DNA from: Rhodospirillales bacterium BBD 1991-14
GTDB taxonomy: Bacteria > Pseudomonadota > Alphaproteobacteria > Kiloniellales > Kiloniellaceae
Length of the DNA stretch: 64,000 nucleotides
Direction of reading: 5' to 3'
Assembly: GCA_001657395.1 (NCBI GenBank)
Contig: LYSY01000001.1
Span: forward strand, 682,001-746,000
Numbering within the stretch: the first letter of the stretch is position 1; each line of letters opens with the position of its first letter. Positions 8,875 to 17,432 of this stretch are shown piece after piece. Position numbers and translations under genes: made by a program. The notes beneath the pieces were generated by a model, which saw nothing but the letters and a program-made list of their open reading frames with translations, did no database searches and was not told the DNA's origin.

Positions 8875-10047
8875 GTGAGTACGAGACGGAAACTGACATC
8901 CAGTATGAAGACCCACCAGGCGGCACGAAGCTTTACGCGCCGCCGCCTGCTGAAACAGGCCGCTGCCGGCGGTGCGATCGCTGCCGTGGCACCGGCGATT
9001 GTTAGCCCTGCGGCGCTGGCTTCGTCCGGCGAACTGGTGGTGATGAACTGGTCTGACTACCTGCCGAAGACCTTCCTCGAAGGCTTTGAGAACAAGACCG
9101 GCATCAAGATCAAGCATACCCCTTACGGCTCCAACGAGGAGCTGCTGAACAAGATGCGGGCCACAAAGGGCCGCGGCTTCGACCTTGTCGGCCCCACTGT
9201 CGACCGCGCCGGCGAGTGGAAGCCCCTGGGGCTGCTTCAGCCCTTTGACATGAGCCGCATCGACACCTCCAAGGTCGTTCCGGGCCTGCTCAAGGGCTCG
9301 ACGGACGGCTGGACCTGGGACGGCGGCAACCATCACCTGCCCTACCACTGGGGCACGGAAGCGCTGGCCTGGCGCACCGACAAATGGCAGCAGGACTACG
9401 CCAACCTGTCTTACGGCGACCTCTGGTCCGACGATCTCAAGGGCCGGGTCATGGGTCGTCCGCACTCCATGATGCTGGGCATCGGGCTTTACCTTGACGC
9501 CTCCGGGAAGGTCCCGTCCAACCGCATGCTCGACGCCTACAAGGACGAAGAGAGCATGCGCCGCATCTGGGACGAGATCACCAAGTTCGCTGTCGAGCAC
9601 AAGCCCTGGGTAAAGCAGTTCTGGAACGACGCCGACGCCCAGATCAACGGCTTCATGCAGAACGATGTGGTGCTCGGTCAGACCTGGGACGGCCCGCCGC
9701 TGCGCCTGAAGTCGGAAGGCAATCCGGTGACCTACATGGCGCCCCAGGAAGGCGCCCTCACCTGGCTCGACGGTCTGGCGATGCCCATCGGCGCCAAGAA
9801 CACCGACGAGATCTACGAGTACATCAACTACGTCTACGACCCCGAAGTGAACGGCCTCATCGCCAACGAGACCGGCTACAACCCGGTCGCGGTCGGTGCG
9901 GAGAACCATCTCTCCGAGGCCAGCAAGAAGAACTTCTCGGAAGCCTATCCGGGGGATGCGCTCGACCGCCTGTGGTGGTGGCCGCCGTCGGAGCCCTGGT
10001 ACACCGAGATCCGCGCCGAGTACCGCGACAAGTTCGTCGCTGCCTAA
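8875..10047 (+). CDS. potD: Periplasmic solute-binding protein of a polyamine-type ABC importer
   Basis: The 390-residue protein belongs to the PotD/PotF spermidine/putrescine binding family (cluster D). It opens with a twin-arginine-type export signal, SFTRRRLLKQ followed by an Ala-rich hydrophobic stretch ending at SPAALA. The mature part begins with GELVVMNWSDYLP, the classic first strand of this family, and ends with the WWWPPSEPWY segment. The GTG at 8875 is chosen because GGGGAG lies 8 nt upstream; an in-frame TTG at 8854 has no such site. It is the first gene of the operon D-A-B-C. Substrate could be putrescine, spermidine or another cationic compound; the sequence does not settle this. 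Confidence 0.88.
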   Translation: MSTRRKLTSSMKTHQAARSFTRRRLLKQAAAGGAIAAVAPAIVSPAALASSGELVVMNWSDYLPKTFLEGFENKTGIKIKHTPYGSNEELLNKMRATKGRGFDLVGPTVDRAGEWKPLGLLQPFDMSRIDTSKVVPGLLKGSTDGWTWDGGNHHLPYHWGTEALAWRTDKWQQDYANLSYGDLWSDDLKGRVMGRPHSMMLGIGLYLDASGKVPSNRMLDAYKDEESMRRIWDEITKFAVEHKPWVKQFWNDADAQINGFMQNDVVLGQTWDGPPLRLKSEGNPVTYMAPQEGALTWLDGLAMPIGAKNTDEIYEYINYVYDPEVNGLIANETGYNPVAVGAENHLSEASKKNFSEAYPGDALDRLWWWPPSEPWYTEIRAEYRDKFVAA

Positions 10048-10074
10048 GGACGGATGCGGTAAGCTTTGCGTAGC

Positions 10075-10100
10075 GGGTCCCGGCCTTGCGGCCGGGACCC
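10075..10100 (+). other. Perfect 11-bp stem-loop between the binding-protein gene and the ATPase gene
   Basis: GGGTCCCGGCC pairs perfectly with GGCCGGGACCC around a TTGC tetraloop, 27 bp after the solute-binding protein stop codon. No T tract follows, so it is unlikely to be a strong intrinsic terminator. Such hairpins after binding-protein genes commonly shield the 3' end of a processed mRNA, so that the binding protein is made in excess over the membrane components. That role is inferred from position. Confidence 0.6.
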
Positions 10101-10213
10101 TCTTGCCGTGAGACCAAGAGCCGTCGTCTGAGCGCCCGACTAAAGAGGTGCAGCGGCCTTGCGGCGACCCCGCGGTCTTCGCGGAACAGGGATGTAAAGG
10201 GGGACAGGGTGGC

Positions 10214-11305
10214 ATGAGCGCCGATGTCGAGCTCGACCACGTGACAATTCGCTTCGGCGAGTTCACCGCCGTGCAGGACGCCGATCTCAAGATCGAAGAC
10301 GGTGAGTTCTTCAGTTTCCTCGGGCCATCCGGCTGCGGGAAGACAACGATCCTGCGCGCTATTTCGGGCTTCCTGGAGCCGACGAGCGGCGCGGTGCGCA
10401 TCGGCGGGCGCGACATGCAGGGCATCGGGCCGAACAAGCGGCCGACGGCGCTGATCTTTCAGAACCTCGCGCTTTTTCCTCTGATGTCGGTCGCCGACAA
10501 CATCGCCTTCGGGCTGGAGGTGCGCGGCGTCGACAAAGTGGAGCGGCGCAAGCGCGCCGATGAACTGCTGGAGCTGACTGCCCTTGACGGTCAGGGCGAC
10601 AAGAAGGTCAGCGAGCTTTCAGGCGGCCAGAAGCAGCGCGTCGCCATCGCCCGGGCGCTTGCCGTGGAACCCGATGTGCTGCTGCTCGACGAGCCGCTCT
10701 CCGCCCTTGACCTCAAACTGCGACAGCACATGCGCACGGAGCTGCGCGCGATCCAACAGCGGGTCGGCATTACCTTCATCTACATCACCCACGATCAGGG
10801 TGAAGCCCTCACCATGTCCGACCGGATCGCCGTCATGAGCGACGGCGTGATCCAGCAGGTCGGAAGCGGCACAGAGGTCTACGAGAACTCCCAGACGGCT
10901 TTCGTTGCGTCCTTCGTTGGAGAGAACAATCCGTTTTCCGGGAAGGTCGTCGGCCTTGAAGGCTCCCATGCCCTGGTGGATACCGCCTTCGGGTGCCTGC
11001 GCGGGCGCAATCTGCGCGACATGCAGGTCGGTCAGGAGGCCATGCTCTTCGTACGGCCGGAGTCCATGACCCTGGCCAATGGCCAGGGCGGCGGTGAGAA
11101 CGTCATTGAGAGCCAGGTCCTGCACAGCGAGTTCGAGGGGTCCTTCTTCTCGGTCTTCATGAGGGGCGAAGGAAGCAAGGACATTGTCATGTCCATGGCC
11201 AACACCGGCGATCTGCCGGAATTCAAGGGCGGCCAGGCGGCCAGAGTGGCTTTTCGTGCGGAGCGGGCCCTGGTGCTGCCCGCTGGAGAAGTGGCGCATG
11301 AGTAG
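10214..11305 (+). CDS. potA: ABC importer ATPase, polyamine type
   Basis: The 363-residue protein has Walker A GPSGCGKTT (about residue 38), Q-loop in IFQNLALFP, signature LSGGQKQR, Walker B VLLLDEPLSALD and switch histidine in YITHDQGEA. The C-terminal third (about 240-363) is a TOBE-like regulatory domain. The order of motifs is that of PotA/CysA-class importers. The ATG at 10214 follows AGGGTGG and gives the usual start MSADVELDHVTIRFG; the frame is open from 10148, but that part is poorly protein-like. It powers import by the two permeases that follow. Confidence 0.9.
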   Translation: MSADVELDHVTIRFGEFTAVQDADLKIEDGEFFSFLGPSGCGKTTILRAISGFLEPTSGAVRIGGRDMQGIGPNKRPTALIFQNLALFPLMSVADNIAFGLEVRGVDKVERRKRADELLELTALDGQGDKKVSELSGGQKQRVAIARALAVEPDVLLLDEPLSALDLKLRQHMRTELRAIQQRVGITFIYITHDQGEALTMSDRIAVMSDGVIQQVGSGTEVYENSQTAFVASFVGENNPFSGKVVGLEGSHALVDTAFGCLRGRNLRDMQVGQEAMLFVRPESMTLANGQGGGENVIESQVLHSEFEGSFFSVFMRGEGSKDIVMSMANTGDLPEFKGGQAARVAFRAERALVLPAGEVAHE

Positions 11306-11348
11306 GGCAACAGTCCGCTTTCCGACCCGGCCTGGGTGGTACTGCTGA
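11298..11348 (+). CDS. Possible 16-codon coupling ORF between ATPase and first permease
   Basis: An ATG at 11298 lies inside the last codons of the ATPase gene (overlap 8 bp). It opens a 16-residue frame that ends in TGA at 11346-11348, overlapping the ATG of the permease by one base (TGATG). The encoded peptide has no recognisable features. It may carry ribosomes from the ATPase stop to the permease start, which has no good ribosome binding site of its own. Chance is a real alternative. Confidence 0.3.
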   Translation: MSRATVRFPTRPGWYC

Positions 11349-12259
11349 TGTCCGCCTTTTTCCAGCGCAACGGCGCCGTCATTTCCGCCTACCTCATTCT
11401 GGCGGTCCTCTTCTGGGTCGTCATGATGATCGTCCTGCCGCAGGCCTACATGCTGAACTTCTCGTTCCGCCATGACCTGCTGCCGAACGAGATCGGCGGC
11501 CCCAAGGACGTCTACACCCTCAGCAACTACGAATACCTGTTGTTCGGCCGGCCAGGTGACGAGGAACTGTTCAACTACCTCCACCTGGAGGTTTTCCTGC
11601 GTACCATCGTCGCGTCGATCTTCGTGACACTGCTGAACTTCGCCCTCTGCTACCCCATCGCCTACTACATTGCCCAGGTGGCCAAGGGCGGCTATGCGCG
11701 CTCCATGATCCTGCTGCTGATCCTGCCCTTCTGGGTGAACGAGATCCTGCGCGCCTTTGCCTTCCGCATCCTCTTCGGCACCTCCGGCGTCATCAACGCC
11801 TTCCTCCAGACCATGGGCATCATCGATCAGCCGATCGATTTCATGCGCGCCGACGTGGCGCTCTACGCGGGTCTCACCTATGCCTACATCCTGCTGATGG
11901 TCTTCCCGCTCTATAATGCGATCGAGAGCCTGGACCACAATCAGGTTGAGGCGGCGCGCGACCTGGGCTCCCCGTGGTGGCGCATTCACTGGCGGGTGGT
12001 GATGCCTCACGCCAAGGCCGGCATTGCCTCCGGCTGCACGCTGGTGTTCATGCTCTCCGCCGGCGCCCTCGCCGCACCGCAGATCCTCGGTGGCCCGTCG
12101 AGCCTATGGTTCACCCAGATCATCTATCAGTGGTTCAACACCGGCGGTAACTGGGCGCAGGGTTCGGCCTATGCCATCGTCCTGCTGCTCGCGTGTCTGG
12201 TCTTCGTCCTGACGGTAATGCGGCTCTTCAAGGTCAGCCTGGGAGAGATCGCACGATGA
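11348..12259 (+). CDS. potB: ABC importer permease (PotB type)
   Basis: The 303-residue inner-membrane protein has six predicted membrane segments. It carries the EAA motif facing the ATPase, in the form EAARDLGSPWWRIHWRVVMP (about residues 203-222). The large periplasmic loop after the first segment contains NYEYLLFG, typical of PotB-like subunits. The ATG at 11348 overlaps the stop of a 16-codon frame; the GTG at 11336 in the same frame is an alternative giving four more residues, and neither has a strong ribosome binding site. It ends by an ATGA overlap with the next permease, so the two are translationally coupled. Confidence 0.88.
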   Translation: MSAFFQRNGAVISAYLILAVLFWVVMMIVLPQAYMLNFSFRHDLLPNEIGGPKDVYTLSNYEYLLFGRPGDEELFNYLHLEVFLRTIVASIFVTLLNFALCYPIAYYIAQVAKGGYARSMILLLILPFWVNEILRAFAFRILFGTSGVINAFLQTMGIIDQPIDFMRADVALYAGLTYAYILLMVFPLYNAIESLDHNQVEAARDLGSPWWRIHWRVVMPHAKAGIASGCTLVFMLSAGALAAPQILGGPSSLWFTQIIYQWFNTGGNWAQGSAYAIVLLLACLVFVLTVMRLFKVSLGEIAR

Positions 12260-13152
12260 CGTCGACCGGCATTCAAAGGCTGATGATCGCCTTCTACATC
12301 CTGCTGTTCTTTCTCTTTCTCTTCGCGCCTCTGTTCATGATGGGGGCTGCGGCCTTCAACGATGTCAACTTTCCGCAGGTCGTGCCCTGGCAGGGCTTCA
12401 CGCTGAAGTGGTTTCCGGCCCTCTTCGACGACGACCTGATGATCGAGGGCTTTGTCAATTCGATCTGGATCGGCCTCGGCGTGGTCTGCCTCTCCGTACC
12501 CATCGGGCTTGCGGCTGCCATCGTCATGACCCAGGTGCACAGGCGGCTTCAAGCCATCTACTACACCGTGGTGGTGTCCCCGGTGCTGATGCCCGGCGTG
12601 ATCCTCGGCATCTCCACGCTGGTGTTCTGGGACAAGCTCGGCACCTTCATGGATGCCGAGTACGAGAGCTTCTACTACAGCGGCATGTTCCTCACCATCA
12701 TCGGTCAGTCGACCTTCATCTCGGCCTATACCATGCTGATCTTCCTGGCCCGCCTGCAGCGTTTCGACCGCACCCAGGAGGAAGCGGCCCTGGACCTGGG
12801 CGCGACCCACGTGCAGGTCTTCTGGAAGATCCTCATTCCCTTCCTGCGGCCGGCCATCTTCTCGGCCATGGGGCTCGCCTTCCTAACATCCTTTGAGAAC
12901 TACAATACGACTGTATTCACCATCCAGGCGGAGAGCACGCTGACCACCGTGCTGGCAGGCAAGGTGCGGATGGGGACCCAGCCGGACCTCGCGGCGCTGG
13001 CGGTGCTGATCATCGCCGTGACCCTGGTCGGCGCCATCGCCATCGAGGTGGCGCAGCGGCGCGAGCGGCGAAAGGCAGAGGCCGCGCGGGCCGAGGCCAA
13101 GCGGCTGGACAACGCCACCGATATGGCCATGGCGGGCCAACCTGCCCAATAG
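12256..13152 (+). CDS. potC: ABC importer permease (PotC type)
   Basis: The 298-residue inner-membrane protein is the second permease of the importer. Membrane segments begin at about residue 10 (YILLFFLFLFAPLFMMG), and the EAA loop reads EEAALDLGATHVQVFWKILI. SFENYNTTVF in the penultimate region is characteristic of PotC-like subunits. It has an unusual C-terminal tail of about 35 residues, rich in Arg, Ala and Glu (QRRERRKAEAARAEAKR), likely cytoplasmic and helical. The ATG at 12256 overlaps the previous stop codon by ATGA. It is the last gene of the operon. Confidence 0.88.
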   Translation: MTSTGIQRLMIAFYILLFFLFLFAPLFMMGAAAFNDVNFPQVVPWQGFTLKWFPALFDDDLMIEGFVNSIWIGLGVVCLSVPIGLAAAIVMTQVHRRLQAIYYTVVVSPVLMPGVILGISTLVFWDKLGTFMDAEYESFYYSGMFLTIIGQSTFISAYTMLIFLARLQRFDRTQEEAALDLGATHVQVFWKILIPFLRPAIFSAMGLAFLTSFENYNTTVFTIQAESTLTTVLAGKVRMGTQPDLAALAVLIIAVTLVGAIAIEVAQRRERRKAEAARAEAKRLDNATDMAMAGQPAQ

Positions 13153-13261
13153 GTCCGGCCTAATGGATCTGACCCAAAAACGGGCCCGATTGCCGATAAA
13201 GCTGCGTCCTTTTGCGGGGCCGTGCGTCTAACCGGAAAAGCAACTCGGAAGGAGCGATCCC

Positions 13262-13699
13262 ATGCGCCTGCAACTGGCCCTCAATGTCCGCGACATCGAT
13301 GCTGCGGTCGACTACTATTCCAAGCTGTTCGGCGTAAAGCCGCACAAGCACTACGACAGCTATGCGAACTTCGCGATCCAGCAGCCGCCGCTCAAGCTGG
13401 TGCTCTTCAGGAATCCTGAGGCCCAGGAGCGTCTGCATCATGTCGGTGTCGAGGTCATGGATGACAGCAGCGTCAGGACCACCCTGCGCCGCCTCACCGA
13501 GGCCGGCGTGGTCGACGAAGTGCAACGGGAGGAAACCTGCTGCCATGCCACGCAGGACAAGATCTGGTCGCGCGAGCCCGACGGCCTGCGCTGGGAGTGG
13601 TACCGGATCACCGACGACGCGCCGGTCGAGGCGGTGGACAGCCTGGGCAAGACCTGCTGCACGGAGGCTGCGGGCGATGGCAACCGCGGCTGCAGGTAA
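13262..13699 (+). CDS. ArsI/CadI family glyoxalase-fold metalloenzyme
   Basis: This 145-residue vicinal-oxygen-chelate protein matches the ArsI (C-As lyase)/CadI family. It has NVRDIDAAVDYYSKLFGVKP at the start, HHVGVEV (metal-ligand His), and the family hallmark cysteine pair in EETCCHATQDKIW, followed by SREPDGLRWEWY with the ligand Glu. ArsI breaks the carbon-arsenic bond of trivalent organoarsenicals; the cysteine pair binds As(III) or other soft metals. A second cysteine pair (KTCCTE) and a last Cys occur in the tail. The ATG at 13262 follows AAGGAG. A sigma-factor gene starts 24 bp downstream, probably in the same operon. Substrate is not proven. Confidence 0.82.
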   Translation: MRLQLALNVRDIDAAVDYYSKLFGVKPHKHYDSYANFAIQQPPLKLVLFRNPEAQERLHHVGVEVMDDSSVRTTLRRLTEAGVVDEVQREETCCHATQDKIWSREPDGLRWEWYRITDDAPVEAVDSLGKTCCTEAAGDGNRGCR

Positions 13700-13723
13700 G
13701 ATCAACCCCTTGGCGGAGCGGCA

Positions 13724-14332
13724 ATGACGGAGGCGCGCGCGCTGACGGCGGAAGCCTGGGCGGACTTCGAAAGCCGGCTCAGGCGCTACGTGCGCCGGCG
13801 CGTCGCCGCCGCAGCGGTGGACGACGTGGTCGGGGGCATCCTGCTGCGCCTTGTCCAGCATCAGGGCGACCTGATGGCGGCACGCAACCCGGTGGCCTGG
13901 GCCTACCGGGTTGCCGCCAATGCGGTCACGGACCATCACCGCCGCCGCGCCAGCGAGCGCCAGGCGCTGACCCTACAGGCGCAGGTCCAAGCCCAAGAGG
14001 TCCAAACCCAGGAAGAAGGCGCCGCCCCGCCCCAGACTGCCGATGAGGAGTCTTCGGCTGCTGCGGACCTGGCCCGCTGTCTTATCCCATTGATCAAGAA
14101 CCTGCCCGCACCCTACGGCGAGGCTTTGCTGCTGACGGAGATCGAGGGGCTGACCCAGGCGGCCGCGGCGGAGCGGCTCGGCTTCTCTCTCTCCGGCATG
14201 AAATCCCGGGTGCAGCGCGGGCGGCGCAAGCTCAAAGCAGCCCTCCTGGGCTGCTGCACGGTCCAGACGGACCGGCGCGGGGCTGTGGTCGACTACAGCT
14301 TCCGCCCGGGCGGCAAAGCGCTGCGCTGCTAG
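13724..14332 (+). CDS. sigZ: ECF sigma factor, SigZ-like
   Basis: The 202-residue protein has an N-terminal sigma-2 region (about 8-75, including VAWAYRVAANAVTDHHRRR), a Gln/Glu-rich linker (85-110) and a sigma-4 region (about 120-180, LTQAAAAERLGFSLSGMKSRVQRGR). The tail GCCTVQTDRRGAVVDY is typical of SigZ-type ECF factors and carries a cysteine pair; the last residue is also Cys. No anti-sigma gene is adjacent. It follows the ArsI/CadI-like gene by 24 bp, so metal or arsenical control is a plausible inference. Start ATG 13724 follows GGAG. Confidence 0.82.
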   Translation: MTEARALTAEAWADFESRLRRYVRRRVAAAAVDDVVGGILLRLVQHQGDLMAARNPVAWAYRVAANAVTDHHRRRASERQALTLQAQVQAQEVQTQEEGAAPPQTADEESSAAADLARCLIPLIKNLPAPYGEALLLTEIEGLTQAAAAERLGFSLSGMKSRVQRGRRKLKAALLGCCTVQTDRRGAVVDYSFRPGGKALRC

Positions 14333-14454
14333 GGCTTCGTCGGCGCGACCTTCCTCATCAGCGCCAATTGCGGCGGCAAAATTCTCCGCTATGATTGGCG
14401 TAGAAGCGACCACCGCAGCAAGGCCGGTGGCATCAAGAATAGGGGAAGGCAAAC

Positions 14455-15435
14455 ATGAGCATACTTCACAAGGCCCTGGCGGGTCTGGCTTTGGCGACTC
14501 TGCCGTTCGGCGCGTCAGCCGCCGAGATCAAGTGGGACATGGCGAACGAGTACAACGATACCTCGATACACGCCGAGGGCGATCGCCTGTTCTCCACCAA
14601 GCTCGCCGAGATGACCGGCGGCGCCATTGAGATCACCCATCACTTCGGCGGCTCCATCGGCTTCAAGTCGAAAGACCAGCTGGATGCCGTGGGCGACGGG
14701 GCCCTCCCCATTGCCAACACCTACGTCGGGCCTCTGGGCGGTATCGACCCGATGTTCCTGCTGCCTTCCCTGCCCTTCCTGGCCAAAACCGCCGACGAAG
14801 CACGCCGGCTGCTGGACGTTGCACGGGCGGACTACGAGGCGATCTTCGCAGCCAACAATCAGAAGCTGCTTTGGGCTTCGCCCTGGCCGCCCTCGGGCAT
14901 CTGGGCCAAGAAGCCGGTCGACAGCGACGCGGCGATCACCAACCTGAAGATCCGCACCTATGACGCCAACGGCACCATCACGCTGCAGCAGGCCGGTGCG
15001 GCGCCGATCCAGCTGTCCTGGGCCGACGTGGTTCCGCAGCTTTCGACCGGTGGTATCGAGGCGGTGCTGACCTCTGCGGAAGGCGGCACAAACGCCAAGT
15101 TCTGGGAGCATCTCTCCCACTTCACCGAGGTGAACTACGCCATGCCGCTCAACATGGTGCACATCAACCTCGACACCTGGAGCGATCTCTCCGCCGAGCA
15201 CCAGGCCGCCGTGCTGGAAGCGGCCAAGGCAGCGGAAGACTACGTCTGGGAAAAGGTGGAGGCGCGCGTTGCCCAGAACTACTCCGATATGAAGGCGGCC
15301 GGCATGACCGTCGTCACCGGCGTCAGCGACGACTATCTGGTCGAACTGAACGCCGCCGGCAGCAAGGCGCGCGAGGAATGGCTGGCCAAGACCGGTGCCA
15401 AGGGCGAAGCCATCCTTCAGGCCTTCAACAACTGA
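14455..15435 (+). CDS. dctP: TRAP transporter substrate-binding protein
   Basis: The 326-residue protein has a Sec signal peptide (residues 1-22, ending GASA) and the DctP fold. Features include GGSIGFKSKDQLDAVGDG after the first lobe, the conserved arginine in LKIRTYDANG that usually binds a substrate carboxylate, and the TGGIEAVLTS segment. The ATG at 14455 follows GGGGAAGG. It is the first gene of a complete three-gene TRAP system. Substrates of the family are mostly organic acids; which one is unknown here. The 122 bp before it (14333-14454) contain no clear site that I can name. Confidence 0.9.
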   Translation: MSILHKALAGLALATLPFGASAAEIKWDMANEYNDTSIHAEGDRLFSTKLAEMTGGAIEITHHFGGSIGFKSKDQLDAVGDGALPIANTYVGPLGGIDPMFLLPSLPFLAKTADEARRLLDVARADYEAIFAANNQKLLWASPWPPSGIWAKKPVDSDAAITNLKIRTYDANGTITLQQAGAAPIQLSWADVVPQLSTGGIEAVLTSAEGGTNAKFWEHLSHFTEVNYAMPLNMVHINLDTWSDLSAEHQAAVLEAAKAAEDYVWEKVEARVAQNYSDMKAAGMTVVTGVSDDYLVELNAAGSKAREEWLAKTGAKGEAILQAFNN

Positions 15436-15476
15436 GGCCGCGCGGGGCACGGCACGGACGGCCGCAGGGTTAGCCG

Positions 15477-16025
15477 GTGTTCGAACGCATCGTGGGCTGG
15501 ATCAGCCGCTGTGCGGGCGCACTGGCGGCCCTGCTGCTCGTCTATCTCTTTCTGCACATCCTCTATGAGATCGTGCTGCGCAGCGCGTTCGATTCCTCCA
15601 CCTTTGTCCTCGACGAGTTCGTCGGCTACGCGGTCGCCGCCATGACCTTCCTGTCCCTCGGTTATGCCTTGGACAAGGGCGCTCTGATCAGGGTCGATCT
15701 TGCGGTGGGGCGGATGCACGGGCGCCCGCGCCGCTGGGTGGAGCTGCTCTGCATCCTCGCGTCCTTCGCCATGACCGGCTTCTGTGCCTGGTGGGTGGGG
15801 CGCGACGCCCTCCGGCACTGGACCCGCGGGTCGGTGTCCGAAAGCATCGCCGAGGTCCCGCTATGGATCCCCGTCGGTGCGGTGTGGCTGGGCCTGCTGC
15901 TCTTCATGCTGCAGTTGCTCGCCTACTTCCTGCGGGTCGCGAAGGGCGGCCCCCTGGTCGGCCAGGACGTGGCGGACCCGGGCCTGGCAAAGCCAGGCGT
16001 TACAGACCCAGGCCAGGCGGACTAG
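15477..16025 (+). CDS. dctQ: TRAP transporter small permease
   Basis: The 182-residue protein has four membrane segments (about 12-32, 48-66, 86-106, 130-152), as expected for DctQ. It starts at GTG 15477, 41 bp after the binding-protein stop, and ends with a Gly/Pro/Asp-rich cytoplasmic tail in which a short ADPGLAKPG-like unit is repeated. It forms the membrane complex with the large permease, which starts 12 bp later. Confidence 0.87.
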   Translation: MFERIVGWISRCAGALAALLLVYLFLHILYEIVLRSAFDSSTFVLDEFVGYAVAAMTFLSLGYALDKGALIRVDLAVGRMHGRPRRWVELLCILASFAMTGFCAWWVGRDALRHWTRGSVSESIAEVPLWIPVGAVWLGLLLFMLQLLAYFLRVAKGGPLVGQDVADPGLAKPGVTDPGQAD

Positions 16026-16037
16026 GCCGGCTGCTCG

Positions 16038-17342
16038 ATGGACGCGCTGCTCTCCGGTCTCATCGTCCTGGTGCTGATCCTGCTGTTCCTGGGATCGGGG
16101 ACCTGGGTCTTCGTCAGCCTCCTGCTGGTGTCCACCTGCGGGCTGATCCTGGTGCTGGACTTCCCGCCCCAGCGCATTGGCGTCATCCTCGGCAAGATCC
16201 TCTTCCGCAGCGCCAGCTCCTGGGAGCTGGCGGCGATCCCCCTCTTCATCTGGATGGGGGAGATGATCTTTCGAACGAACATCTCGGAACGGCTGTTTTG
16301 CGGCATCACGCCTTTCGTCGCGCGGGTGCCCGGCGGACTGATCCACACCAACGTGGCCGGCTCGACGCTCTTCGCGGCGGTCTCCGGCTCCTCCGCGGCG
16401 ACCACCGCGACCATCGGCAAGATCACCACGGTGGAGTTGAAGCGCCGCGGTTACGACCAGTCGCTCTCCATCGGCTCCCTCGCCGGGGCCGGCAGCCTGG
16501 GCCTGCTGATCCCGCCCTCCATCGTCATGATCATCTATGGCGTGCTGGCAGAGGTCTCGATCTCCCGGCTCTTCGCCGCCGGCGTTCTGCCGGGTCTGCT
16601 GGTCGCCCTGCTCTACTCCAGCTACATCGGCCTGCGCTGCGCCGGGCGTCCGGACCTCGCCCCGCGCGAGGACGGCGACGGCCGCGGTCTGCTGGCGGCG
16701 ACGCTCGACCTGCTGCCGATCGTCTCGCTCATCGTCGTGGTTCTGGGGGCGATCTACTCCGGTCTCGCGACCCCTTCGGAGGCCGCCGCCGTCGGGGTCG
16801 CCGGCACGCTGCTGCTGAGCCTGCTGCTGCGCCAGCTCACCTGGCGCCTTTTCGTCGACAGCCTGATGGGGGCGGTGCGGACCTCGGCGATGGTCTGTTC
16901 GATCCTGGTGGCCGCCGCCTTCCTCTCCACCGCTATGGGCTACATGCATGTGCCGCAGGACGTCGCCGCCGCCATCGCGGCCATGGAGCTGGGCCCCTAC
17001 GAACTGATCGCCATCCTGGCGGTCTTCTACATCATCCTCGGGCTGTTCCTGGACGGCATCTCCATCACCGTCATGAGCCTGCCCATCACCCTGGCGCCGG
17101 TCGTCGCCATGGGTTTCGACCCCATTTGGTTCGGTGTCTTTCTGGTGCTGATGGTGGAACTGGGGCAGATGACCCCGCCGGTCGGCTTCAACCTCTTCGT
17201 GCTGCAGGGGCTGACCGGCGAGCCCATCAACCGGGTCGCCGTCGCCGCCCTGCCCTTCTTCCTGCTCATGGGCCTGGGCGTGACCATGATCACGGTCTGG
17301 CCGGAGATCGCGCTCTGGCTGCCCAGCGCGCTCTTCGGTTAA
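16038..17342 (+). CDS. dctM: TRAP transporter large permease
   Basis: The 434-residue protein of about 11-12 membrane segments is the sodium-coupled transport subunit. Family marks include AGSTLFAAVSGSSAATTATIG (two adjacent parts, GSTLFAAVSG and SSAATTATIG) and GSLGLLIPPSI, both substrate/ion-site loops, and LGLFLDGISI and GQMTPPVGFNLF later. It is complete. It converges with a small secreted-protein gene; the 90 bp between (17343-17432) include a T-rich stretch but no convincing hairpin. Confidence 0.9.
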   Translation: MDALLSGLIVLVLILLFLGSGTWVFVSLLLVSTCGLILVLDFPPQRIGVILGKILFRSASSWELAAIPLFIWMGEMIFRTNISERLFCGITPFVARVPGGLIHTNVAGSTLFAAVSGSSAATTATIGKITTVELKRRGYDQSLSIGSLAGAGSLGLLIPPSIVMIIYGVLAEVSISRLFAAGVLPGLLVALLYSSYIGLRCAGRPDLAPREDGDGRGLLAATLDLLPIVSLIVVVLGAIYSGLATPSEAAAVGVAGTLLLSLLLRQLTWRLFVDSLMGAVRTSAMVCSILVAAAFLSTAMGYMHVPQDVAAAIAAMELGPYELIAILAVFYIILGLFLDGISITVMSLPITLAPVVAMGFDPIWFGVFLVLMVELGQMTPPVGFNLFVLQGLTGEPINRVAVAALPFFLLMGLGVTMITVWPEIALWLPSALFG

Positions 17343-17432
17343 GCTTGAACCAAAGGAGGCGGCGCCCGTCGAAACCGCTTCTTCTTTAACAATCGGCTTG
17401 TCAGCTATCTGCCAAAGCGACCTCCAGTCAGG

